Of a stretch of DNA of 8,452 nt, positions 1 to 6,059 are shown one piece after another (position 1 is the stretch's first letter; every line of letters starts with the position of its first letter). The notes below the pieces were generated by a model that made no database searches, was not told the DNA's origin, and saw only the letters and a list, made by a program, of their open reading frames with translations. Source of the stretch: Thiobacillus sp. (GTDB lineage Bacteria > Pseudomonadota > Gammaproteobacteria > Burkholderiales > Thiobacillaceae); the NCBI GenBank assembly GCA_024710445.1, contig JANJUT010000288.1, forward strand, positions 1-8,452. Reading direction: 5' to 3'. The position numbers were made by a program, and so were the translations under genes.

Positions 1-39
1 CACAACAAGCCTGAAGGCATGACCGAGGACGATCTGTAG
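1..39 (+). CDS. C-terminal end of an upstream gene (possibly NapC/NirT-type cytochrome c)
   Basis: Frame 1 is open from the window edge and reads HNKPEGMTEDDL followed by TAG at 37-39. The codons look like ordinary coding sequence and the next gene on the same strand starts 59 bases later. Only 12 residues are visible, so the family cannot be fixed. A charged tail with His-Asn-Lys-Pro resembles the stretch that follows the last heme motif in NapC/NirT-type tetraheme quinol dehydrogenases, where a conserved His lies just before a Lys-Pro-like tail. Such a protein would suit a periplasmic electron-transfer gene group, but this is inference. It could be the end of any other gene. Confidence 0.5.
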   Translation, partial: HNKPEGMTEDDL

Positions 40-70
40 TCCGACTATTTGCCAGGAAGTGAATCATCAA

Positions 71-80
71 AATTGCAATT
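71..80. repeat. 10-bp perfect palindrome upstream of the first cytochrome gene
   Basis: The sequence AATTGCAATT is its own reverse complement and sits about 19 bases before the ATG at 99, just ahead of the ribosome binding site. It does not match the FNR/DNR consensus TTGAT-N4-ATCAA. Its AT-rich composition stands out in a GC-rich region. It could be an operator half or a chance palindrome. No convincing -35/-10 pair was recognised in the 40-98 gap. Confidence 0.3.
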
Positions 81-84
81 GAAT

Positions 85-94
85 GGAGAGGAAG
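85..94 (+). promoter_or_regulatory. Strong ribosome binding site for the first cytochrome gene
   Basis: The purine-rich GGAGAGGAAG lies immediately upstream of the ATG at 99 with good spacing. It supports that start and suggests efficient translation of this gene compared with the coupled nir genes downstream. Confidence 0.7.
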
Positions 95-98
95 AATC

Positions 99-974
99 AT
101 GAGCAAGACATTGTTTACGGTATCAGCACTCGGTTTTTTACTGGCGGGTGGCATGGGTGTAGCCCAGGCGGCTCCGGATTGGGGCAAGGTCCCCAGCAAG
201 AAAATCACGGTTTTTTACCCGGGTGTTTCCCCCATGGAATGGGTGACCAAGGGGGTTGAACATGGCGGTGCACGGGCATTGAAAAAAGGTGAGACCTGCG
301 CCGGTTGCCATGATGAGGAAACTGCTGACATGGGCAAGAAGATAGTCAGTGGCGAGAAAATCGAACCTCATCCGATCAAGGGCAAGGCCGGCAGCATTCC
401 GGTCACCGTTCAGGCTGCCTATGACGCCACCAATGTCTACTTGCGCTTCCAGTGGAAAGATCCGGCAGCATCCGGCGGCGAGAAGATGGACAAGGATAAT
501 TCGGTCAAGCTGGCTGTGATGCTGGAAGGCAACAAGGTGGATATGGCTGACCAGGTGGGTTGCTGGGCAACCTGCCACCAGGATGCTCGCACCATGCCCA
601 GCGCCAAGGATGACAAGAAAACCAAGTACGTGACAGGTGGTTCGCTGGCCAGCGGCAAGTTCTACGACCTGATCCAGTTCAGGAGCGGCAAGGGCGCCAA
701 GCCGATGGATGGCTATGTGGCGGACAAACGCGTCATGGAAGGTGGCAAGGCGCTGGTTTCGGCTGATGGCAAGAAGGCGGGCGATAACTGGACAGTGGTG
801 TTTACACGCAAGCTGGCTGGCGGTGATGGCGATATCGCCATGCAGGCAGGCAAGGCCTATAACTTCGGTTTTGCCATCCATGATGACCATACTGCAGGTC
901 GCTACCATCATGTGTCCCTGGGATATACGCTGGGGCTGGATGCCAAGGCTGACATTACTGCAGTGAAGCAATAA
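99..974 (+). CDS. Exported cytochrome c with ethylbenzene-dehydrogenase-gamma-like heme domain
   Basis: The 291-residue protein begins with a clear signal peptide: SKT, a hydrophobic stretch of about residues 5-20, and a likely cut after AQA near residue 24. It is therefore periplasmic. A canonical c-heme motif CAGCH occupies residues 67-71. A second motif, CWATCH at residues 155-160, has three residues between the cysteines (CX3CH) and is followed by DARTMP. The overall pattern of an N-terminal CXXCH, then a beta-rich domain with GCWxTCH-DxRxMP, matches the cytochrome c-552/DMSO-reductase-like heme-binding family related to the gamma subunit of ethylbenzene dehydrogenase. The Tyr/His-rich end (HDDHTAGRYHHVSLG, residues about 261-275) is typical of that fold. 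A role as electron carrier to or from the nitrite reductase system is inferred from position only. The start is supported by a strong ribosome binding site. The next gene follows after 13 bases. Confidence 0.8.
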   Translation: MSKTLFTVSALGFLLAGGMGVAQAAPDWGKVPSKKITVFYPGVSPMEWVTKGVEHGGARALKKGETCAGCHDEETADMGKKIVSGEKIEPHPIKGKAGSIPVTVQAAYDATNVYLRFQWKDPAASGGEKMDKDNSVKLAVMLEGNKVDMADQVGCWATCHQDARTMPSAKDDKKTKYVTGGSLASGKFYDLIQFRSGKGAKPMDGYVADKRVMEGGKALVSADGKKAGDNWTVVFTRKLAGGDGDIAMQAGKAYNFGFAIHDDHTAGRYHHVSLGYTLGLDAKADITAVKQ

Positions 975-987
975 GCCGGGAGCCGTC

Positions 988-1407
988 ATGTTGAACTTTC
1001 GCGTTGATACACGTTCGGCGCGGCAGCAGAAAGGGGGGGGCGGGCTGCGCGCCCCCCGTTTTTTTGCAGCCGTGCTGTTTACAGCCTGCTTCTGCGTGGA
1101 CGGATTCATGCCTGCTGCTGCCGCTGATGGAGGGGCGGGACCCATTGCGGAAGTGGCGGAAGTGGTGATCGAGAAAATGGAGTTTGTGCCGAAGCAGCTG
1201 AAAATCAAGGCGGGCACGACAGTCACCTGGATCAACAAGGAAAAACGCAACAACCATTCGGTTTTGTTCGAGCAGGAAAACATGCTTGAGTCGGATCGTT
1301 TTTTCCCTGGCGAGACCTATCAACGTACTTTTGACAAGCCCGGTACCTATCCTTATCGCTGTGGTCCTCACCCCGAAATGCTCGGGGTGATCGAAGTGGT
1401 GGAATAG
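988..1407 (+). CDS. Amicyanin-like type I blue copper protein (cupredoxin)
   Basis: The 139-residue protein has an N-terminal export signal: Arg24, a hydrophobic run of about 25-41, and a likely cut near Ala46/Asp47. The mature part of about 93 residues is one cupredoxin domain. Copper ligands are visible as His90 (NNHSV), Cys125, His128 and Met131 in CGPHPEM. The CX2HX2M loop is the short type seen in amicyanin; plastocyanin and pseudoazurin have CX2HX4M. The protein would carry single electrons in the periplasm. In this context it is a plausible donor to the cd1 nitrite reductase or partner of NirC/NirN, which is inference. The ATG at 988 has GGGAG at 978-982. Codons 16-23 run through a terminator-like hairpin and an eight-G tract, so the N-terminal residues are the least certain part. 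A later start such as GTG at 1072 would leave a signal peptide without positive charge. The stop overlaps the nirC start. Confidence 0.85.
   Translation: MLNFRVDTRSARQQKGGGGLRAPRFFAAVLFTACFCVDGFMPAAAADGGAGPIAEVAEVVIEKMEFVPKQLKIKAGTTVTWINKEKRNNHSVLFEQENMLESDRFFPGETYQRTFDKPGTYPYRCGPHPEMLGVIEVVE
1033..1065 (+). terminator. Intrinsic-terminator-like hairpin inside the cupredoxin 5' coding region
   Basis: GGGGGGCG at 1035-1042 pairs perfectly with CGCCCCCC at 1050-1057, leaving a seven-base loop (1043-1049). One G and then seven T (1059-1065) follow. This is the canonical Rho-independent layout on the plus strand. It lies about 45 bases after the cupredoxin ATG and inside its reading frame, with the T run encoding Phe-Phe of the signal peptide. 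It could be an attenuator that translating ribosomes suppress, a partial terminator between the first cytochrome and the nir genes, or a chance product of GC-rich coding. The structure is directly visible but its activity is not. Confidence 0.55.
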
Positions 1408-1727
1408 TGGGACGCGAGACATATCTCGTGGCACTGTTGCTCATTCCGTTTGGCGGACAGGCACTGGCGGCCGAGCCGAGCGTGGCGCGCCAGAATGAAA
1501 TCAGGCATCTCGTGCTCCAGGATTGCGGTTCCTGCCACGGTATGAGCATGGCAGGGGGACTGGGATTGCCGTTGTTGCCTGAAGCACTGCGCGACAAGCC
1601 GAAAGACAGTCTGGTAGCGACCATCCTGCATGGTCGGCCGGGGACCGCGATGCCACCATGGAAACCGTTTCTGACCGAATCGGAAGCGGAATGGATAGTT
1701 GATTTGTTGTTGAAAGGACAATTTTGA
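1407..1727 (+). CDS. nirC: NirC, small periplasmic c-type cytochrome
   Basis: The 106-residue protein has a signal peptide (hydrophobic residues about 6-15, likely cut after ALA at 19-21). A single class I cytochrome c domain follows, with CGSCH at residues 40-44 and Met82 in GTAMPPW as the probable sixth heme ligand. The sequence GLGLPLLPEAL after the heme motif and the MPPW ending are typical of NirC. NirC is a monoheme cytochrome of nir operons, proposed to pass electrons to NirS and to serve in heme d1 maturation. The GTG start overlaps the cupredoxin stop by one base (TAGTG), so translation is probably coupled. GGTGG at 1398-1402 can act as the ribosome binding site. The stop overlaps the nirF start by one base. 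Confidence 0.9.
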   Translation: MGRETYLVALLLIPFGGQALAAEPSVARQNEIRHLVLQDCGSCHGMSMAGGLGLPLLPEALRDKPKDSLVATILHGRPGTAMPPWKPFLTESEAEWIVDLLLKGQF

Positions 1728-2896
1728 TGCGAGTCTTGGCCACGCTGTTTGCCGCATTCTTTCTGTTACAGGGCTGTGCCAGTACATCCTTGCGCGGCAC
1801 CGGCGATCTGGGTGTGGTGATCGAGCGTGCAACCGGCAGCGTGCAGGTAATCGATACCACCCAGCGTAGCAGCCTCGGACAGATTGCCGGGCTGGGCGAT
1901 CTGTCGCACGCCTCGGTAAATTTCTCGCGTGACGAACGCTATGCCTATGTGTTTGGCCGCGACGGCGGGCTGACGAAAATCGATCTGTTGCAGATGCGCA
2001 TCGTGAAACGCGTGGTGCAGGCTGGCAACAGTATTGGCGGTGCGATTTCCCAGGATGGCAAGCTGATCGCAGTAGCCAATTACGAACCGGGTGGCGTGAA
2101 GATTTTTGACTCGACCAGTCTCGAACTGGTGGCGGACATCCCGGCCGTGGCTGAAAACGGCAAGGCATCCAAAGTGATTGGCCTGGTCGATGTACCGGGC
2201 AATCAGTTCGTGTTCAGTCTGTTTGAAGCGGGTGAAATCTGGCTGGTCGATGTGCGCAATCCGGGCAAACCACTCGTCACCAAATTCCGCAACGTCGGCA
2301 AGGAACCCTACGATGCGATGATCACTGCCGATGGCCGTTTTTACCTTGCCGGCCTGTTCGGCGAGGATGGGCTGGCGATGCTCGATCTATGGGATCCGCA
2401 GGCGGGTATCAAACGCGTCATGGACGGCTATGGCAGGGGGCAGGAGAAACTGCCAGTCTACAAGATGCCGCATCTGGAAGGCTGGGCCGCCACCGGAAAC
2501 GAACTGCTGGTACCCGCGGTGGGACGCCATGAAGTGCTGGTGATCGGTCAGAAGGAGTGGAAGGAAAGTGGCCGCATCGCCGTGCACGGGCAACCGGTAT
2601 TCGTGGTGGCCCGACCGGACAATCGCCAGGTGTGGGTCAACTTTGCTTTCCCCAACAACGATACGGTGCAGGTGATTGACGTCGCTTCGCGCACCATAGT
2701 CAAAACGCTGAAGCCCGGCAAGGGTGTGTTGCACATGGAGTTCACGCCGCGCGGCGAGCAGGTGTGGGTGTCGCTTCGCGACGAGAACCGGGTGGAAATC
2801 TATGATTCGGCCTCCTTTGCCAAGGTCGGCGAAATCAGGGCAGACAGCCCAAGCGGTATTTTTCTGACACCACGCGCGCACCGGACGGGATTGTGA
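1727..2896 (+). CDS. nirF: NirF, heme d1 biosynthesis lipoprotein
   Basis: The 389-residue protein resembles the eight-bladed d1 propeller of NirS/NirN but has no cytochrome c domain and no CXXCH, which defines NirF. It starts with a lipoprotein signal: hydrophobic residues 3-14 and the lipobox LQGC with Cys17. The residue after the cysteine is Ala, not Asp, so sorting to the outer membrane is likely. NirF is needed for a late step of heme d1 formation and binds d1 or its precursor. His61 (GDLSHASVNFS) fits the position of the essential heme-ligand His of studied NirF proteins. His249 in MPHLEGW is the second conserved His signature. The ATG at 1727 is preferred over the in-frame TTG three bases earlier because AAAGGA at 1713-1718 gives better spacing. 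It overlaps the nirC stop by one base. Confidence 0.92.
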   Translation: MRVLATLFAAFFLLQGCASTSLRGTGDLGVVIERATGSVQVIDTTQRSSLGQIAGLGDLSHASVNFSRDERYAYVFGRDGGLTKIDLLQMRIVKRVVQAGNSIGGAISQDGKLIAVANYEPGGVKIFDSTSLELVADIPAVAENGKASKVIGLVDVPGNQFVFSLFEAGEIWLVDVRNPGKPLVTKFRNVGKEPYDAMITADGRFYLAGLFGEDGLAMLDLWDPQAGIKRVMDGYGRGQEKLPVYKMPHLEGWAATGNELLVPAVGRHEVLVIGQKEWKESGRIAVHGQPVFVVARPDNRQVWVNFAFPNNDTVQVIDVASRTIVKTLKPGKGVLHMEFTPRGEQVWVSLRDENRVEIYDSASFAKVGEIRADSPSGIFLTPRAHRTGL

Positions 2897-3900
2897 TGAC
2901 TGAAGCCATAGAGTTCCATTTGCTCAACGACTATCAGCGTGATTTTCCGCTGGTGCCAACGCCTTTTGCAGCGATTGCACACAAGCTCGGCATTACCGAA
3001 AAGCTTGTGCTGGATACCCTGCACGAGTTGCAGGCGCGCGGATCGGTCAGCCGGGTCGGTGCCGTGTTCCGGCCACACCGCGTCGGCTACAGTGCGCTGG
3101 CCGCCATGTCCGTGCCTGAAGATCAGCTGGCACAGGCAGCGCAGATGGTGAACGCGTGTTCCGCCGTCAACCACAACTATCAGCGCGAACATACCTACAA
3201 CCTGTGGTTTGTGGTGACGGCTGCCAACGAAGACAGCGTACTGGAAGCGCTGCACGGCCTGGAACGCAGAATTGGCTGTTCAGCGCTCTATCTGCCCATG
3301 CTGGAGGACTACCACATCGATCTTGGCTTCAATCTTCGGGCAGGACACCACGGCGCCACCAAGGCCAGTTGTGCCGCCAAGCCCAATGCCACGCCGTTTG
3401 TACCGAGCGATGCCGATCGTGCGCTGATTTCGGCCGTGCAATCCGGCATGCCACTGGTATCGCGGCCTTATGCGGCGCTGGGCGAGCAGGCCGGACTGAG
3501 CGAAGAGGATGTTTTCCTGCGCTTGTGCGGCATGATGGAGCAGGACGTGATCAAGCGCTTCGGCGTGGTGGTGCGGCACCAGGAATTGGGCTTTCATGCC
3601 AATGCCATGGTGGTGTGGGATATTCCGGACGAGCAGGTGGCGGGCTTTGGAAAATGCATTGGCGAGGCAGCTGATGTCACCCTGTGTTACCGCCGCCCGC
3701 GCCGCCTGCCGGCCTGGCGCTACAACCTGTTCTGCATGATCCACGGGCGAGATCGCGCCGCGGTGCTGGAACGCATTGAAGCGATCCGCCAGGAATGTGG
3801 CCTGCAAGACTTTTCTCATGAAATCCTGTTCAGTTGCCGGCGTTTCAAGCAGCGCGGCGCGCACTATGTCGCGCCTGCAGAGGCAGTGCTGGCGGCATGA
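2896..3900 (+). CDS. nirDL: NirDL fusion, siroheme decarboxylase subunits in one chain
   Basis: The 334-residue protein contains two Lrp/AsnC-like siroheme decarboxylase units. Residues about 1-148 are NirD-like, with a winged-helix region (PTPFAAIAHKLGITEKLVLDTL, split here as residues 21-42) and the signature NHNYQREHTYNLWF around 92-105. Residues about 171-325 are NirL-like, with CYRRPRRLPAWRYNLFCMIHG starting at 264. A low-similarity linker of about 20 residues joins them. Together with NirG and NirH the protein removes two acetate carboxyl groups from siroheme to give 12,18-didecarboxysiroheme in the cytoplasm. NirD and NirL are separate proteins in Pseudomonas aeruginosa but fused in several other denitrifiers. 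The ATG at 2896 overlaps the nirF stop by one base, and GGACGGGA at 2883-2890 is the likely ribosome binding site. The stop overlaps the nirG start. Confidence 0.92.
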   Translation: MTEAIEFHLLNDYQRDFPLVPTPFAAIAHKLGITEKLVLDTLHELQARGSVSRVGAVFRPHRVGYSALAAMSVPEDQLAQAAQMVNACSAVNHNYQREHTYNLWFVVTAANEDSVLEALHGLERRIGCSALYLPMLEDYHIDLGFNLRAGHHGATKASCAAKPNATPFVPSDADRALISAVQSGMPLVSRPYAALGEQAGLSEEDVFLRLCGMMEQDVIKRFGVVVRHQELGFHANAMVVWDIPDEQVAGFGKCIGEAADVTLCYRRPRRLPAWRYNLFCMIHGRDRAAVLERIEAIRQECGLQDFSHEILFSCRRFKQRGAHYVAPAEAVLAA

Positions 3901-4343
3901 TGGACGCACTCGACCGGGCGATCATCAACGCGCTGCAGAATGGTTTCCCGATTTGCGCGCAGCCCTACGAAGCGGTTGCGCAGCAGCTTGGCACCACCGA
4001 GCAGGAACTGCTGGTGCGGCTCGGCAAGTTGCTCGAAGCAGGCACCCTGAGCCGCTTTGGTCCGATGTACCACGCCGAGCGTCTGGGCGGTGCATTGAGC
4101 CTGGCGGCACTCAAGGTTCCGCCGCAGGATTACGAACGGGTGGCAGAACAGGTGAATGCACTGCCGGAAGTGGCGCACAACTACGAGCGCAACCATGCGC
4201 TGAACATGTGGTTTGTGCTGGCCACCGAGACGGCAACGGCGCAGGCCGACGCCGTGGATAAAATCGAGCGCGAAACCGGCTGCACCGTCTACAACATGCC
4301 GAAGCTGGCCGAATATTTTGTCGAGTTGAAGTTGCGCGTATGA
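3897..4343 (+). CDS. nirG: NirG, siroheme decarboxylase subunit
   Basis: The 148-residue protein is an Lrp/AsnC-type siroheme decarboxylase subunit close to the NirD half of NirDL. The winged-helix segment lies around residues 18-50 and the family signature AHNYERNHALNMWF spans 93-106. The C-terminus, GCTVYNMPKLAEYFVELKLRV starting at 128, is typical of NirD/NirG. It would act with NirDL and NirH on siroheme in the cytoplasm. The ATG at 3897 overlaps the nirDL stop by four bases (ATGA). The adjacent ATG at 3900 is an equal alternative that removes one residue. No strong ribosome binding site is present, so translation probably depends on coupling. The frame stays open further upstream, but a longer start would overlap nirDL by more than 60 bases and is not supported by the family length. 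Confidence 0.9.
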   Translation: MMDALDRAIINALQNGFPICAQPYEAVAQQLGTTEQELLVRLGKLLEAGTLSRFGPMYHAERLGGALSLAALKVPPQDYERVAEQVNALPEVAHNYERNHALNMWFVLATETATAQADAVDKIERETGCTVYNMPKLAEYFVELKLRV

Positions 4344-4840
4344 ATACTGTTGCCGAACCCACAGTGATTGACGCGGTAGACCGTGCCATTATTGTCGCCA
4401 CGCAGAAGGGATTGCCGCTGGTGGCGCGTCCGTATCACGCCGTGGCGGAACAGGTGGGTATCGCGGCAGAGGATGTGATGTCGCGCATGCAGCGCATGCT
4501 GGACCATGGCATCATCCGCCGCATTGCGGCGGTACCGAACCACTATGCGCTGGGTTACAAGGCCAACGGCATGACCGTCTGGGATGTGGCGGATGCGCGG
4601 ATCGACGAATTGGGCCGGCGCGTGGGTGAACTGGAATGTGTCAGCCACTGCTACCACCGTCCGCGTCACTTGCCGGACTGGTCATACAATCTGTTTGCCA
4701 TGGTGCATGGGCATGACCGCACCGAAGTCGAAGCGCAGGCGCAACAGATTGCCGAACTGCTGGGCGACGCCTGCCGCGGCCACGAAATTCTCTACAGTAC
4801 GCGTATCCTGAAAAAGACCGGCTTGCGACTTGGCGGGTAA
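4340..4840 (+). CDS. nirH: NirH, siroheme decarboxylase subunit
   Basis: The 166-residue protein is the NirL/NirH-type partner in siroheme decarboxylation. It has a winged-helix region (about residues 24-60, GLPLVARPYHAVAEQVGI) and the signature CYHRPRHLPDWSYNLFAMVHG starting at 104, parallel to the CYRRPRRLPAWRYNLFCMIHG of the NirL half of NirDL. The end, GHEILYSTRILKKTGLRL from 148, also parallels the NirL half. The ATG overlaps the nirG stop by four bases (ATGA), so the two proteins are likely made in matched amounts. Its stop at 4838-4840 is followed by the only sizeable gap inside the nir cluster. Confidence 0.9.
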   Translation: MNTVAEPTVIDAVDRAIIVATQKGLPLVARPYHAVAEQVGIAAEDVMSRMQRMLDHGIIRRIAAVPNHYALGYKANGMTVWDVADARIDELGRRVGELECVSHCYHRPRHLPDWSYNLFAMVHGHDRTEVEAQAQQIAELLGDACRGHEILYSTRILKKTGLRLGG

Positions 4841-4918
4841 GCTGACACCTGGAACCATCGGATACATCAGCAACACAGCGGATGTGACCGGTGGTAAATG
4901 CCTTCCCTGAGGAAAAAT
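4841..4918 (+). other. 78-base gap between nirH and nirJ
   Basis: This is the one break in an otherwise overlapping gene series. It contains a weak inverted repeat, ACATC at 4864-4868 and GATGT at 4881-4885, separated by 12 bases, with no T run after it. No FNR/DNR-type box and no clear sigma-70 promoter were recognised. An ATG in frame with nirJ lies at 4898. The gap may hold an internal promoter or an mRNA processing site, but nothing in it is diagnostic. Confidence 0.4.
4908..4913 (+). promoter_or_regulatory. Ribosome binding site that decides the nirJ start
   Basis: TGAGGA lies five bases before the ATG at 4919. The other in-frame ATG at 4898 has no comparable site at the right distance. 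The protein beginning at 4919 reads MFRISQYMQEL, which matches the usual NirJ N-terminus. Confidence 0.65.
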
Positions 4919-6058
4919 ATGTTTCGCATCTCCCAGTACATGCAGGAACTGGCCAACCCGACCCCTCTCGGCCCCAAGCGCAATCCGCCCGGCCCGGTCG
5001 TGATCTGGAATCTGGTCCGCCGCTGCAACCTTACCTGCAAGCACTGCTATTCGATTTCCGCTGACAAGGATTTTCCGGGCGAATTGTCCACGCAGGAAGT
5101 GTTCGATGTGATGGACGATCTGAAAGCGTTTCATGTGCCGGTGCTGATCTTGTCCGGTGGCGAACCGCTGCTGCGACCCGATATTTTCGATATTGCACGG
5201 CGTGCCAAGGGCATGGGGTTTTATGTCGGCCTGTCCACCAATGGCACGCTGATCGACGCAACCAATATCGATGCCATCGATGCCATCGGCTTCGACTATG
5301 TGGGCATCAGCCTCGACGGCATTCAGGCAACCCACGACACCTTCCGTCGCAAGCAGGGTGCGTTCGATGCCTCGATGCAGGGCATTCGCCTGTGTCGCGA
5401 GCGCGGTATCAAGGTCGGCATCCGCTTCACTCTGACCCAGGACAACGCCCACGAATTGCCCTTGCTGCTGCAATTGATGGAAGACGAGTCCATCGATAAA
5501 TTCTATCTGTCGCACCTCAATTATGCCGGGCGTGGCAACCGGAACCGCAAGGACGATGCGGTGCATGAAGCCACCCGGCGCGCCATGGACCTGCTGCTCG
5601 ATGCCTGCTGGCGAGATCAGACGCAAGGCCGGCACAAGGAATTCGTCACTGGCAATAACGATGCCGATGGTGTTTATCTGCTGCTGTGGGTGCGGAAGAA
5701 TTTCCCCCATCTCGAATCTCACATGCGCGCCAAGCTGGCGCAGTGGGGCGGCAACTCGTCCGGTGTGAATATCTCGAATATCGATAACCTGGGCAACGTG
5801 CATCCTGACACCATGTGGTGGAACCACAATCTGGGCAATGTGCGTGAACGGCCGTTTTCGGAAATATGGATGGATACCTCCGACACCATCATGGCCGGGT
5901 TGAAAGCACACCCGCGCAAAGTCGGTGGACGCTGCGGTGCCTGCCAGTATTTCGATATCTGTGGAGGCAATACCCGGGTGCGCGCCTGGCAGGTAAGCGG
6001 CGATCCCTGGGCGGAAGATCCCGGATGCTATCTGGAAGATGAAGAGATTGGGGTTTGA
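4919..6058 (+). CDS. nirJ: NirJ, radical SAM heme d1 biosynthesis enzyme
   Basis: The 379-residue protein is a radical SAM enzyme. Cys36, Cys40 and Cys43 form the CX3CX2C motif (CNLTCKHC) that holds the SAM-binding 4Fe-4S cluster. SGGEP at 79-83 is the SAM-binding GGE motif, and STNGT at 106-110 is also conserved. The C-terminal part has Cys339, Cys342, Cys348 and Cys370 (CGAC...C...C), the SPASM-like set for a second iron-sulfur cluster. NirJ works in the cytoplasm on 12,18-didecarboxysiroheme, replacing two propionate side chains by oxo groups. The start at 4919 is chosen over the ATG at 4898 from the ribosome binding site and the family N-terminus; the longer form would add only MPSLRKN. 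The nirN ATG follows the stop after one base. nirE, which often lies between nirJ and nirN, is absent. Confidence 0.94.
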   Translation: MFRISQYMQELANPTPLGPKRNPPGPVVIWNLVRRCNLTCKHCYSISADKDFPGELSTQEVFDVMDDLKAFHVPVLILSGGEPLLRPDIFDIARRAKGMGFYVGLSTNGTLIDATNIDAIDAIGFDYVGISLDGIQATHDTFRRKQGAFDASMQGIRLCRERGIKVGIRFTLTQDNAHELPLLLQLMEDESIDKFYLSHLNYAGRGNRNRKDDAVHEATRRAMDLLLDACWRDQTQGRHKEFVTGNNDADGVYLLLWVRKNFPHLESHMRAKLAQWGGNSSGVNISNIDNLGNVHPDTMWWNHNLGNVRERPFSEIWMDTSDTIMAGLKAHPRKVGGRCGACQYFDICGGNTRVRAWQVSGDPWAEDPGCYLEDEEIGV

Positions 6059-6059
6059 T

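Noticed and set aside
138..1283. Long antisense open frame of 381 codons opposite the first cytochrome and cupredoxin
   Set aside because: The plus strand holds two proteins with signal peptides and clear cofactor motifs. The antisense frame shows no recognisable domain and is explained by GC-rich codon bias.
5267..5284. Two tandem copies of ATCGATGCC inside nirJ
   Set aside because: It is an in-frame Ile-Asp-Ala repeat of only two units within a conserved enzyme, so it is most likely ordinary coding sequence.
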